Positions 8,632-17,718 of a DNA stretch of 40,464 nt are shown in pieces. Source of the stretch: CAG-877 sp045627525 (GTDB lineage: Bacteria > Bacillota_I > Bacilli_A > RF39 > UBA660); the NCBI GenBank assembly GCA_045627525.1, contig JAZQNW010000018.1, forward strand, positions 1 to 40,464, written 5' to 3'. The position numbers were made by a program, and so were the translations under genes. Positions within the stretch are counted from its first letter, which is position 1. Every line of letters starts with the position of its first letter. The notes under the pieces were generated by a model. The model did no database searches. It saw only the letters and a program-made list of their open reading frames with translations, and was not told the origin of the DNA.

Positions 8632-9429
8632 ATGGAAGTAAGAAACTTAAGAATTTCACAGAAGGATTATGAATATTACAGAAATAGACGCTTTTCTATG
8701 GGCGGTGAAGGAACAATCGCTTATTTTGACTCAAATAAAGTAATAAAACTTTTTCATAATAATTTTGGACAAAAAGAAGAAGAACAAATAGAAAAAATTA
8801 GAGAAAGAAAATTTAGAAAAATTGCTATTTATGCAACAATGGAAGATTTGAAAAATCCTTTAAGAATTACAGATTTTGTAACATATCAAGATAAATTTGT
8901 TGGATATGTTCAAACATTAGCTCCAGGATATAGTTTAAAAGGATTATCTAGTGATTTAGATATTGAAGAAAAATTATATATTTTAAGACAGACAAAAGAT
9001 ATTTTATTAGATTTTCATAACAATAATATTATTTATGGTGATGTAAGAAGTGATAATATTGTTTATGATCCAGATAGCAAAATAGTAACTTTTGTAGACG
9101 TTGATAATGCACAAATTGAAGGAATAGAACCAGAATTAAAAAATGGAAGCTTAGGATATTTTTATGAACAGCATGGTTCATTTGATGAAGTGGTTGACTC
9201 AATAGAACATAATATTTTAACTATCCAAATACTTAATAATTTAGGTGATGATCCAATGTTATATCAATATATAGCAGATGGAAAATTAAAAGAATATACA
9301 AAAACTCTAGCAACAAAAAGAATAATTAAAGACACAAAACAACCAACTAAAAAAACAAAAGAAAGATACTTAATTGATCATATTGATGACTCAGGAAAAG
9401 TATATAGAAAAGGACTTTTAAAAAAATAA
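8632..9429 (+). CDS. Protein kinase-like protein
   Basis: A 265-residue protein with a eukaryotic-like kinase fold. It has a glycine-rich loop GGEGT (24-28), an ATP-lysine in VIKLF (Lys39), a catalytic loop IYGDVRSDN (Asp137, Asn142) and a metal-binding segment VDVDN (Asp156/158) in place of DFG. The Gly-Asp-x4-Asn form is closer to RIO, lipopolysaccharide-kinase or small-molecule kinases than to Hanks Ser/Thr kinases (no HRD). It has no membrane helix or extracellular sensor domain and is therefore cytoplasmic. The key residues are all present, so it could be active; the substrate is unknown. It lies 8 bases before rluB with no terminator between, so the two probably form an operon. The ATG follows AAGGGGG. 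Confidence 0.72.
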   Translation: MEVRNLRISQKDYEYYRNRRFSMGGEGTIAYFDSNKVIKLFHNNFGQKEEEQIEKIRERKFRKIAIYATMEDLKNPLRITDFVTYQDKFVGYVQTLAPGYSLKGLSSDLDIEEKLYILRQTKDILLDFHNNNIIYGDVRSDNIVYDPDSKIVTFVDVDNAQIEGIEPELKNGSLGYFYEQHGSFDEVVDSIEHNILTIQILNNLGDDPMLYQYIADGKLKEYTKTLATKRIIKDTKQPTKKTKERYLIDHIDDSGKVYRKGLLKK

Positions 9430-9443
9430 AAAGAGGTGTGATA

Positions 9444-10160
9444 ATGGAACGACTTCAAAAAATTATAGCATCTAGTGGTGTAACATCCCGTAGAAAAGCT
9501 GAAGAATTAATAATAAAAGGAAAAGTAAAAGTTAATGGTAAAATAGTAACAGAATTAGGTACTAAAGTTAGTGAAAAAGATGAAATAGAAGTTGATAATA
9601 AAATAATTGAAAAAGAACAAAAAGAATATTATCTATTAAATAAACCAAGAGGTGTTATTACCGCAACTAAAGATGATAAAAATAGAAAAACAGTAGTAGA
9701 ATTAATAAATACTAACACTAGAATTTATCCAGTAGGAAGGCTAGATTATGATACTACAGGATTATTACTATTAACTAATGACGGAGACTTTGCTAATATA
9801 TTAATGCATCCTAATAACAATATAGAAAAAGTCTATATGGCTAAACTAAAAGGAATTATTAAAGGTGAACAAATTAACAAATTAAAAGATGGAGTTCTAA
9901 TTGATGATAATATTAAAGTAAAAGCAACTAGAGTTAAACTAAAAAAGGTTGATTTAGAATCAAATACCAGTATGGTTCAAATAACAATAACAGATGGTAA
10001 GAATCATCAAGTTAAAAAAATGTTTTCAGCAGTTGGATATGAAGTTTTAAAACTAAAAAGAGAAAAAGTAGCTTTCTTTAATTTGTCTAAATTAAAGTCT
10101 GGAGAATATAGAAAATTAACTCCAAAAGAAGTAGCTAAAGTATATAGCATAAATAAATAA
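9444..10160 (+). CDS. rluB: 23S rRNA pseudouridine synthase (RluB type)
   Basis: A 238-residue RsuA/RluB-family enzyme that isomerises a uridine in 23S rRNA helix 89/90 (position 2605 in E. coli numbering). The N-terminal S4 RNA-binding domain (MERLQKIIASSGVTSRRKAE) is followed by the catalytic domain with PVGRLDYDTTGLLLL; Asp101 is the nucleophile. RluB versus RsuA cannot be proven from the motifs; the RluB call rests on overall resemblance to Firmicute enzymes. The start is the ATG at 9444, 5 bases after AGAGGTG; the GTG at 9438 lies in the ribosome binding site. It follows the kinase-like gene without a terminator and ends at one. Confidence 0.87.
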   Translation: MERLQKIIASSGVTSRRKAEELIIKGKVKVNGKIVTELGTKVSEKDEIEVDNKIIEKEQKEYYLLNKPRGVITATKDDKNRKTVVELINTNTRIYPVGRLDYDTTGLLLLTNDGDFANILMHPNNNIEKVYMAKLKGIIKGEQINKLKDGVLIDDNIKVKATRVKLKKVDLESNTSMVQITITDGKNHQVKKMFSAVGYEVLKLKREKVAFFNLSKLKSGEYRKLTPKEVAKVYSINK

Positions 10161-10182
10161 GCAAAATAATGCTTATTTTTTT
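10155..10182 (+). terminator. Terminator after rluB
   Basis: Nine-bp stem AAATAAGCA (10155-10163) / TGCTTATTT (10170-10178) with a 6-base loop and a continuing T-run, overlapping the stop codon. Confidence 0.85.
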
Positions 10183-10201
10183 AATATTTTAAAAGTCATT
10201 A

Positions 10202-10210
10202 TGATATAAT
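10202..10210 (+). promoter_or_regulatory. Extended -10 promoter of the glycerophosphodiesterase gene
   Basis: TGATATAAT, an extended -10 with no recognisable -35, 18 bases before the start codon. Confidence 0.4.
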
Positions 10211-10228
10211 TTAAAAAGAGGTGTAATA

Positions 10229-10927
10229 ATGTTAAATGATTTGATTATTGCTCATAGAGGATTATTTGATAATATAAAAGTACCAGAAAATTCTATAAGT
10301 GCCTTTAAAAATGCTCTTAAAAAAAATCTGCCTATAGAATTAGATGTACAATTAACAAGTGATAATAAATTGGTAGTATTTCATGATGAAAGTTTATATA
10401 GAATGACAAAAAAGAAAAAAATTCTTCAAGAAACAACTTATGATGAATTAACTTTATTCAACTTATTAGATACAACAGAAAAAATACCTTTATTTAAAGA
10501 TGTACTAAAAATAATATCTGGAAAAGTACTATTAGATATAGAAATAAAGAATACAAACAAAATTAAAGAAACTTGTGAAATTTTAATGAATGAATTAAAA
10601 GATTATAATGGTGAATATATTATAAAATCTTTTAATCCTAAAATAGTTCACTATTTTAAAAAACACTATCCTAATGTAACAAGAGGTTTATTAATAACAG
10701 ATAATTATCATGATAAATTTTATAATAAGTTATTACCAAGTAAATTGATAAGATTATATTGTAAACCTAACTTTTTAGCGATATCTAAAAAATTATTAAA
10801 GAGAAAACAATTTAAAAAATTAGTAAAAAAAATGCCCATATTAGTTTGGACAGTTAAAAATAAAAATGAATTTAAAACATTAAAAAAAGATAAATTATCA
10901 TTAATATGTAATAATTTACCTTATTAA
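10229..10927 (+). CDS. Glycerophosphodiester phosphodiesterase (GlpQ/UgpQ family)
   Basis: A 232-residue cytoplasmic enzyme (no signal peptide) that hydrolyses glycerophosphodiesters to glycerol-3-phosphate and an alcohol. The GDPD signature is complete: AHRG with His9/Arg10, PENS with Glu20, ELDVQLTSD with Glu37 and Asp39, and VFHDE with His52. The length fits the UgpQ-like cytosolic type. It may recycle deacylated phospholipid head groups, linking loosely to the acyltransferase operon 5 kb upstream. The ATG follows AGAGGTG. It converges with the ferredoxin gene, sharing a bidirectional terminator. Confidence 0.9.
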   Translation: MLNDLIIAHRGLFDNIKVPENSISAFKNALKKNLPIELDVQLTSDNKLVVFHDESLYRMTKKKKILQETTYDELTLFNLLDTTEKIPLFKDVLKIISGKVLLDIEIKNTNKIKETCEILMNELKDYNGEYIIKSFNPKIVHYFKKHYPNVTRGLLITDNYHDKFYNKLLPSKLIRLYCKPNFLAISKKLLKRKQFKKLVKKMPILVWTVKNKNEFKTLKKDKLSLICNNLPY

Positions 10928-10956
10928 AAAAATACCACATTGTGGTATTTTTATTA
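10926..10956. terminator. Bidirectional terminator between GDPD and ferredoxin
   Basis: Inverted repeat AAATACCACA / TGTGGTATTT around 10930-10950 with an A-run on one side and a T-run on the other, serving both convergent genes. Confidence 0.8.
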
Positions 10957-11142
10957 TTTAACTTCTATAGCACCAGTAGGGCATGCATCAGCAGCATCTC
11001 TTACTTCTTGTTCTTTTTCAGCACTAACTTCTTCCTTTTTTACTGAAGATAATCCATCATCAGATATTTCAAAAACTTCATCGCAAATAGCTGCACAAGC
11101 TCCGCAACCAATGCAAACATCTTTATTAACATTTACTTTCAT
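10954..11142 (-). CDS. fer: Single-cluster [4Fe-4S] ferredoxin
   Basis: A 62-residue ferredoxin of the Bacillus type. The cluster ligands are CIGCGAC (Cys10, Cys13, Cys16) and the distal Cys of ACPTGAI; an extra Cys lies at residue 20. The middle is acidic, as usual for an electron carrier. The start is the ATG at 11142, preceded on the minus strand by AGAGGAGG; an in-frame upstream ATG would add 18 residues unlike the family and is rejected. It is a monocistronic unit, and its electron partners are unknown. Confidence 0.93.
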   Translation of the reverse strand: MKVNVNKDVCIGCGACAAICDEVFEISDDGLSSVKKEEVSAEKEQEVRDAADACPTGAIEVK

Positions 11143-11163
11143 TTTTATTCCTCCTCTAAAATA

Positions 11164-11192
11164 ATTATAACTAAAAAAATCTTTTACGTAAA
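11164..11192 (-). promoter_or_regulatory. Promoter of the ferredoxin gene
   Basis: On the minus strand TTTACG, a 17-base spacer and TATAAT, 20 bases before the ribosome binding site region. Confidence 0.62.
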
Positions 11193-11214
11193 GCACTAAT
11201 TATCTTCTTTTGTT

Positions 11215-11242
11215 TTGATTTAAGTTATGTTAAACTTATGAT
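11215..11242 (+). promoter_or_regulatory. Candidate promoter of the 11260 gene
   Basis: TTGATT (11215-11220), a 16-base spacer and TATGAT (11237-11242). Confidence 0.42.
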
Positions 11243-11259
11243 AGTAAGAAGGTGAAGGT

Positions 11260-12147
11260 ATGTCAAGCAGAATGGATAGATATAGTAGTAGAAATCCTAA
11301 AGAAAATTATAGTCGTTCCAATCGTAATAAAGAATTATACCAAAATATTGCGACAAACACTAGATATGCCAATATTGAAGATATCGCAACATCAAACGCT
11401 ATTGATTTAGATAAAGCCTCTCAAAATACAATGACAAGAGAAGGCTATCATCATATGAGAGAATTTAAAGAAGTTGTAGAAAAACCAAAAGAAAAAAAGA
11501 AACTAGAAGATTTTAATTATTTATACCATAATCATGAAAATAGAATTTATGATATTAATCAAGTGTTAGAAGAAGCTCATAAAAATCGTCAAGATATTGA
11601 TGAAAAAGAACAAAAAAGAAAATTAAAAAGTATTTATAATATAACTAGTCTTGATCCTAAAGAATTAGAAAAATATAGGGAAGAAAGAAAAAATCGTGTA
11701 TATAATACTGAAGAAAAAGAAATAAGAGATATAATTGATACCATTGCTTCTAAAACTTTAGCTGGTGAAATTGATAAAGCTACAACTATAGATTTATTAA
11801 GTGACCTAATGGCAACTAATGCTTTAGATGTAATTCCACCAATAGAAAATGAGGAATCTGATGAATCAGATAATGATAGTTCAAAATCAAAAGAAATATT
11901 AGATAAAAATCAATTAGAAGAAATAAAAAAAGTTGATTTAGAGAAAAATAAAAAAGACGATAGTAAAATAAAAGGTGTAGATACAGACTTTTATACCAGA
12001 AGTATGGATTTATCAGATGAAGATTTTGATATGGATGATTGCTTTAAAGAAAAAAAAGTATCAAAGGGTGTAAAAATATTATTAATATTAATTTTAATAT
12101 CAGTACTTTCAATAGCTGGTTACTTCATATGGAAAACATTCTGTTAG
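11260..12147 (+). CDS. Unknown tail-anchored, charged protein
   Basis: A 295-residue protein I do not recognise. About 270 residues are hydrophilic, rich in Lys/Glu/Asn/Asp and mostly helical. A short acidic, low-complexity patch lies around residues 197-210, and another Asp-rich patch (DLSDEDFDMDD) lies just before the membrane. One hydrophobic helix near residues 271-290 ends at WKTFC, so the bulk should be cytoplasmic and anchored by its C-terminus. The Ser/Arg/Asn-rich N-terminus looks disordered. The start follows AGAAGGTG. The stop lies inside its own terminator and the gene stands alone, so context gives no function. Confidence 0.75.
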   Translation: MSSRMDRYSSRNPKENYSRSNRNKELYQNIATNTRYANIEDIATSNAIDLDKASQNTMTREGYHHMREFKEVVEKPKEKKKLEDFNYLYHNHENRIYDINQVLEEAHKNRQDIDEKEQKRKLKSIYNITSLDPKELEKYREERKNRVYNTEEKEIRDIIDTIASKTLAGEIDKATTIDLLSDLMATNALDVIPPIENEESDESDNDSSKSKEILDKNQLEEIKKVDLEKNKKDDSKIKGVDTDFYTRSMDLSDEDFDMDDCFKEKKVSKGVKILLILILISVLSIAGYFIWKTFC

Positions 12148-12171
12148 GTTGAAAAAACCTAACTTTTTTTT
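12143..12171 (+). terminator. Terminator after the 11260 gene
   Basis: Perfect 8-bp stem GTTAGGTT / AACCTAAC with a 5-base loop and eight T; the stop codon is inside the stem. Confidence 0.9.
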
Positions 12172-12199
12172 GGAAAAAAACGATTACCTGTGATATGAT
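12170..12199 (+). promoter_or_regulatory. Candidate promoter of the 12233 gene
   Basis: TTGGAA (12170-12175) and TATGAT (12194-12199), 18-base spacer, with an extended TGA before the -10. Confidence 0.42.
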
Positions 12200-12232
12200 A
12201 TTCATAGACAAAAGTTACGAGGAGTGTAGTAG

Positions 12233-13042
12233 ATGAACCTGAAGTTTGCAGTAAACGATTATGTATTGATTTGGAACCTATTATTTCAACCATCAATTTC
12301 TGAATCACTACATAAATTAAAAGAAAAATTATGGCTTAATTATAAAAAAGAATACAATGATGTATATAAAAATAAATTAAATATTTTAAAAGACGTAAAA
12401 AATTATATTCCAAATGATGATACCATATACAATATTATGCTAGATTCAAATGAATATCAAAAGATAAAAACTAAATCAGAAAAGTATCGCTTAGAACTAA
12501 TTCAAATATGGGATAAAAAAATTAGTAAAGAATTAAAAAATATTATAAAAAAGGAATTACCTCAATACACAGTATATTGTTTAATAGAACAATTAGATAT
12601 GATAGATACACCTATATCATCTTCTCAAAAATTAAATACTATAATTATAGGTAAAAAAATAGATAAGAAAGAACCTCTAAAAGTAGTAAATGACATCATC
12701 ATATCAATTTTAAACAGTGAATTAAGAGAATATGCAGATGATGATAAGATAATAGCTGAAGCTATAATTGAAATGGCTATTACCAATGAACTTAATACTA
12801 GAATTACTGGTATTAGTAATTACTTTAGTGGTGATTCAAAATATCTAAATATAAAAAGACAAATATACCCATATTGGTTAATGTATTTAGGTATACCAAA
12901 AGATGAATTGTCAAACTATATGAAAAGAGATAAAATAGCTTTTGAACTAGAAAAATATCCTTATGAAAAGAGAATATACAACTTTGACATAATACAATTT
13001 ATTTCTTTCTGTATTAGAAACAAAAAATATATAATCAGATAA
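12233..13042 (+). CDS. Unknown soluble protein upstream of polC
   Basis: A 269-residue protein with no family I recognise. It has no signal peptide or clear membrane segment, is Lys/Ile/Asn-rich and mostly predicted helical, with many aromatic residues near both ends (an N-terminal block with VLIWNLLFQPS and a C-terminal block around IYPYWLMYLGIP). The ATG at 12233 follows GAGGAG. It lies 20 bases before polC without a terminator, so it is probably co-transcribed with the replicative polymerase gene; that is the only functional hint. Confidence 0.72.
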   Translation: MNLKFAVNDYVLIWNLLFQPSISESLHKLKEKLWLNYKKEYNDVYKNKLNILKDVKNYIPNDDTIYNIMLDSNEYQKIKTKSEKYRLELIQIWDKKISKELKNIIKKELPQYTVYCLIEQLDMIDTPISSSQKLNTIIIGKKIDKKEPLKVVNDIIISILNSELREYADDDKIIAEAIIEMAITNELNTRITGISNYFSGDSKYLNIKRQIYPYWLMYLGIPKDELSNYMKRDKIAFELEKYPYEKRIYNFDIIQFISFCIRNKKYIIR

Positions 13043-13062
13043 TTATGTAGTAGGGGGTTATT

Positions 13063-16000
13063 ATGGATAATAATATGCAAAAATTATTAGATAAAATAAA
13101 TATTGATAATGATTCATATCAATATTTTTCTGATGCTGTAATTACAAAGATAAAAGTAAATTCAAAAACAGGTAATTGGAATATATTTGTTCAAAAAGAA
13201 AACCCACTACCTTTAAATATATTAGAAGAACTAGAAAATAAAAAAGGATTACTTGATTCTAACACTAAAGAAATAGGTTTTATTTTTAATGTTAACAATA
13301 TTGATTTAAATACTTATTTAAGCTATTATCCATACTTATTACAAAAATTAAAAGAAGATTTAAAAGTTTTAGAAATATATGAAGACTGCTTAAGAATAGA
13401 AAATAATTCATTAGTACTAATTGTTGATAATTCAGTAGAAAAAGAAAGATTAGAAAAATGTTTATCAAAAATAGAAACATTTTATAAATGTTATGGATAT
13501 AAATCTAATATTGAAATTATAGTTAGACACGAAGAAAAAATATTAGAAGAAATAAAAAAAGAATTAGTTGTAGAAGCACCAAAAGTAAAAGAAGTTAAAG
13601 AAACACCTAAAGAAGCACCAAAAGAAAAATATCATCGTGAAGCAAAAGATCCTAATAGTATAATTGGTAGAGGAATAAAAGATTCTGCTATAAAGATAAA
13701 AACTTTAATAGGTGAAGATAACAATGTAACTGTTGAAGCAGAAATATTTGGAACAGATTATTTTGAATCATCAAAAACAGATTTCAAAATTATTACTTTA
13801 AAAATAACTGATTATTCCGATAGTATATATTGTAAAGTATTTGTAAGAGATGATGAAGAATATAAAAGACTATGTAAAGAATTTAAAGTTGGTAATTGGT
13901 ATAAGATAAGAGGATATACAAAAAACGATCCATTCTCTAAAGAATTAGTTTTAAATGCTAGAGATGTTGTAAAAATAGAAAAGACAAAAGAAGTAAGAAA
14001 AGATAATGCTTCAGAAAAACGTGTTGAATTACATTGTCATACTAAAATGAGCCAGATGGATGGTATCTGCGATGAAGTTGCCTTGGTAAAACAAGCAATG
14101 AAGTGGGGCCATAAAGCTATTGGAATTACAGATCATAATGGTGTACAAGCATTTCCTCATGTCTTTAATTTAGTAACTTCTCATAATAAGGAACTAAAAG
14201 AAGGAGAAGAACCATTTAAAGCTATTTATGGTGCTGAACTAACGATGATTGATGATACAGTTAACATTGTTCTTAGACCTAATGATTTAAATATGCTAGA
14301 CCAAACATATGTAGTTTTTGACTTTGAAACAACCGGATTTAATGCAGGTGGAGCCGATTCAATTATTGAAATAGGTGCCGTAAAAATAAAAGATGGAGTT
14401 ATTTTAGAAAAATATGATGAATTAATAAATCCAGGCAGACCATTACCTCAAAAAATAATAGACGTTACTAACATTACAGACGAAATGTTAAAAGATAAAG
14501 ACAATGAAGAAAATGCAGTTAAACGTTTCATCGAATGGTATGGTGATTGTCCTATGGTTGCCCATAATGCTAAATTTGATGTTTCATTCCTAGAAATGGC
14601 CCATAAAAAATATAATTTAGGAAAATTTACAAATCCTGTAATTGATACATTAGAATTATCTCGTACTTTAGATAATACTTATGCCAGACATTCACTATCA
14701 GCATTAGTAAAAAGATATGAAGTTCCATGGGATGAAAATGCTCACCATAGAGGAGATTATGATGCTGAAGGAACAGCTTTAGTATTTTATAAAATGTTAA
14801 AGAAACTTTATAATCGTAACATAGAAAAAATGACAGACTTAGATAATTTAGTATCTCGTGATGAAATACATAAATATGGTCGTGCTCATCATGTTAATTT
14901 ATTAGTTAAAAATAAAACTGGTCTAAAAAATTTATTTAAAATAGTTTCCTTAGCTAATACAAAATATATTTATAAGACACCACGTATACTAAGAAGTGTA
15001 ATTGAAGAAAATAGAGAAGGATTACTAATTGGTAGTGGTTGTTATGAAAGTGAAGTATTTACAGAAGCTAAATCTAAAAGTGAAGATGAATTATCAAATA
15101 TAATAAGATTCTATGATTATGTAGAAGTTCAGCCACTGGATTGTTATGATCATATGATTCAAACTGGTGATTTTGGAACTAAAGTAGAATTAGCAGCTCA
15201 TATTGAAAAAATAGTTAGAGTTACCGAAGAAGCTGGAAAAATAATTGTTGCTACAGGTGATGTTCATCATATTAATGAAGATGACAAAATATATCGTGAA
15301 ATAATAGTAAATCAAAAAGTACCAGGTGGTGGAAGACACCCTCTAGCAAAAAGCAATATTAAAGAAATACCAGCTAATTATTTTAGAACTACTGATGAAA
15401 TGTTAGAAAACTTTAAATTTTTAGGTGATGACAAAGCCTATGAAATTGTAGTTGAAAATACTAACAAAATAGCTGATATGGTTGACATAGTCGAAGTAAT
15501 TATAGATACTGGTGGAATTCCATTTTCACCACGTGTAAAAAGTGATGATGGAAAAAGTTACTTAGACTGTCCAGTAGTTGTAACAGATTTAGTTTATACA
15601 AAAGCAGCTGACTGGTATGGTGATCCATTACCATATGCAATTGAAGAACGTATAGCAACAGAACTATATGGAGATATTGTATTTAAAATTATTAAAGAAA
15701 AATACCAAGATAAAGATTTAAGTGAAGAAGAATTTAATAAAGTAACCCATAAAGAATTACATGATGAAATAATAAAAGGTTCAAATAACGTAAAAGAATT
15801 AGTAACAAAATATGTAAAAGAAACAACTGAAGAAGAATTAGATGATAAATCCTTAACTAAAAAAGTAAAAAAGACTTTAGGTGGAGTAATTGGTGGTGGA
15901 TTCGATCCAATTTACTTAATTGCTCAGCGTTTAGTAAAACACTCAAATGATGAAGGATACTTAGTTGGTTCTCGTGGATCAGTTGGATCTAGTTTCGTTG

Positions 16001-17670
16001 CTACAATGATGGGAATAACAGAAGTAAATCCACTATCTGCCCATTACCGCTGTGATAAATGTAAGCTTAGTATCTTTGAAGATGAAAATGGAAATTCATT
16101 TGGATCTGATTATTCATCAGGATTTGATTTACCAGATAAAGAATGCCCAAATTGTCATATTCCATTAATAAAAGATGGACAAGATATGCCTTTTGCGACA
16201 TTCCTAGGATTTAATGCTGATAAAGTTCCTGATATTGATTTGAACTTTTCAGATTTAAATCAAGCAAGTGCTCATGCTTATACAAAAGTTTTATTTGGTG
16301 AACATAACGTTTATAGAGCTGGAACTATAGGAACAGTAGCAGATAAAACAGCTTTTGGATTTGTAAAAGGATATTGCGAAGATCATGAAATAAATGATAT
16401 GAGAACAGCAGAAGTTGAAAGACTAGCAATTGGATGTACAGGTGTTAAAAGAACAACAGGACAACATCCAGGTGGAATTGTTGTTATACCAGACTACATG
16501 GAAGTATCAGATTTCACGCCATATCAATATCCAGCAGAAGATGCAACAGCTGAATGGATGACAACACACTTTGACTATCACTCAATTGATCAATGCTTAT
16601 TAAAACTTGATATTTTAGGACATTCTGATCCAACTCAATTACGCTTAATTCAAAATCAATCAGGAACTGATATCATGAAAGTACCTTTAGATGATAAAAC
16701 TACAATGAGCATATTTACATCAACTGATGCGTTAGGAGTAACAAAAGAACAAATAATGTGTAATACCGGAACTTTAGGAATACCAGAATTTGGAACACCA
16801 TTTACTATAAAATTAGTAGAAGATACTAAGCCTACAACTTTCGGTGAATTAATCAAAATATCAGGATTGTCACATGGTACTGATGTTTGGCTAGGAAACG
16901 CTCAAGAACTAATTCAAAACAATGTAGTTCCATTTAAAGAGACAATTGGCTGTCGTGATGATATTATGGTTTATTTAATGTATCATGGCCTAGAACCAAT
17001 AAAGGCTTTTAAAATAATGGAATTTGTACGTAAAGGAAAGGCATCAAAAGATCCAGAAACATGGAAAGGCCATGTTGAAACAATGGAAAAAGCTAATATA
17101 CCAGATTGGTTTATTAATTCTTGTGCCAAAATTAAATACATGTTCCCAAAAGCTCATGCCGCAGCTTATGTAATAAGTGCTTTTAGAATAGCTTGGTATA
17201 AAGTACATATGCCAGTATATTTCTATGCATCATGGTATTCATCAAAAGCAACAGATTTAGATGTTGGTGCTATGATAAAAGGGTATAATGCTATAAAAGA
17301 AAGAATTGAAGATATCCAAGTTAAAGGATATGAAGCAACAAATAAAGAAAATGGTCAAGCTGAAAGTTTAAAGGTAGCCTTAGAAGCAACAGCACGTGGT
17401 ATTAAATTTTTAAATGTTGACTTATATCATAGTGATGCAACTGTTTGGGTAGCAAAAAATGATACTGAAATATATCCACCATTTAATGCTATAGATGGAT
17501 TAGGTGATACTGTTGCTAAAAGTATTGTAAAAGAACGTGAAAAGCAACCATTCCTAAGTATTGAAGACGTTCAAAAAAGAGCTAAAGTATCAGGAACATT
17601 AATTGAAAAAATGGTTAATATGGGAATATTAAAAGACTTACCAGAGTCAAATCAATTATCATTATTTTAG
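13063..17670 (+). CDS. polC: DNA polymerase III, PolC type
   Basis: The Gram-positive replicative polymerase with proofreading, 1535 residues against about 1440 in Bacillus. Order: N-terminal domain; a Lys/Glu/Pro linker near 170-190; an OB-fold (about 208-305); a PHP domain (HCHTKMSQMDG from about 324) interrupted by a DEDD 3'-5' exonuclease (VVFDFETTGF, Asp420/Glu422, with AHNAKFD and HRGDYDAEGT). The polymerase core follows, with GSRGSVGSS, a zinc-binding insert (CDKC...CPNC near 1000-1030) and the catalytic PDIDLNFS (Asp1057, Asp1059). A fingers/tandem HhH end completes it (QSNQLSLF-like terminus). All catalytic motifs look intact. The start follows TAGGGGG. Its neighbour downstream is the VanY-TruB fusion rather than the usual rimP, separated by a terminator. 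Confidence 0.97.
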   Translation: MDNNMQKLLDKINIDNDSYQYFSDAVITKIKVNSKTGNWNIFVQKENPLPLNILEELENKKGLLDSNTKEIGFIFNVNNIDLNTYLSYYPYLLQKLKEDLKVLEIYEDCLRIENNSLVLIVDNSVEKERLEKCLSKIETFYKCYGYKSNIEIIVRHEEKILEEIKKELVVEAPKVKEVKETPKEAPKEKYHREAKDPNSIIGRGIKDSAIKIKTLIGEDNNVTVEAEIFGTDYFESSKTDFKIITLKITDYSDSIYCKVFVRDDEEYKRLCKEFKVGNWYKIRGYTKNDPFSKELVLNARDVVKIEKTKEVRKDNASEKRVELHCHTKMSQMDGICDEVALVKQAMKWGHKAIGITDHNGVQAFPHVFNLVTSHNKELKEGEEPFKAIYGAELTMIDDTVNIVLRPNDLNMLDQTYVVFDFETTGFNAGGADSIIEIGAVKIKDGVILEKYDELINPGRPLPQKIIDVTNITDEMLKDKDNEENAVKRFIEWYGDCPMVAHNAKFDVSFLEMAHKKYNLGKFTNPVIDTLELSRTLDNTYARHSLSALVKRYEVPWDENAHHRGDYDAEGTALVFYKMLKKLYNRNIEKMTDLDNLVSRDEIHKYGRAHHVNLLVKNKTGLKNLFKIVSLANTKYIYKTPRILRSVIEENREGLLIGSGCYESEVFTEAKSKSEDELSNIIRFYDYVEVQPLDCYDHMIQTGDFGTKVELAAHIEKIVRVTEEAGKIIVATGDVHHINEDDKIYREIIVNQKVPGGGRHPLAKSNIKEIPANYFRTTDEMLENFKFLGDDKAYEIVVENTNKIADMVDIVEVIIDTGGIPFSPRVKSDDGKSYLDCPVVVTDLVYTKAADWYGDPLPYAIEERIATELYGDIVFKIIKEKYQDKDLSEEEFNKVTHKELHDEIIKGSNNVKELVTKYVKETTEEELDDKSLTKKVKKTLGGVIGGGFDPIYLIAQRLVKHSNDEGYLVGSRGSVGSSFVATMMGITEVNPLSAHYRCDKCKLSIFEDENGNSFGSDYSSGFDLPDKECPNCHIPLIKDGQDMPFATFLGFNADKVPDIDLNFSDLNQASAHAYTKVLFGEHNVYRAGTIGTVADKTAFGFVKGYCEDHEINDMRTAEVERLAIGCTGVKRTTGQHPGGIVVIPDYMEVSDFTPYQYPAEDATAEWMTTHFDYHSIDQCLLKLDILGHSDPTQLRLIQNQSGTDIMKVPLDDKTTMSIFTSTDALGVTKEQIMCNTGTLGIPEFGTPFTIKLVEDTKPTTFGELIKISGLSHGTDVWLGNAQELIQNNVVPFKETIGCRDDIMVYLMYHGLEPIKAFKIMEFVRKGKASKDPETWKGHVETMEKANIPDWFINSCAKIKYMFPKAHAAAYVISAFRIAWYKVHMPVYFYASWYSSKATDLDVGAMIKGYNAIKERIEDIQVKGYEATNKENGQAESLKVALEATARGIKFLNVDLYHSDATVWVAKNDTEIYPPFNAIDGLGDTVAKSIVKEREKQPFLSIEDVQKRAKVSGTLIEKMVNMGILKDLPESNQLSLF

Positions 17671-17695
17671 AAAGTAGAAATACTTTCTTTTTTTT
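17670..17695 (+). terminator. Terminator after polC
   Basis: Stem GAAAGTA / TACTTTC around a GAAA tetraloop and eight T, beginning at the last base of the stop codon. Confidence 0.92.
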
Positions 17696-17703
17696 GATAT
17701 AAT
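17695..17703 (+). promoter_or_regulatory. Extended -10 promoter of the VanY-TruB fusion gene
   Basis: TGATATAAT directly after the polC terminator T-run, 16 bases before the start codon, without a clear -35. Confidence 0.42.
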
Positions 17704-17718
17704 TTATCTGGTGGTATT

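Noticed and set aside
10940..11164. Forward-strand ORF of 74 codons across the ferredoxin gene
   Set aside because: Antisense to a clear ferredoxin with conserved Cys motif and ribosome binding site; no start signal of its own.
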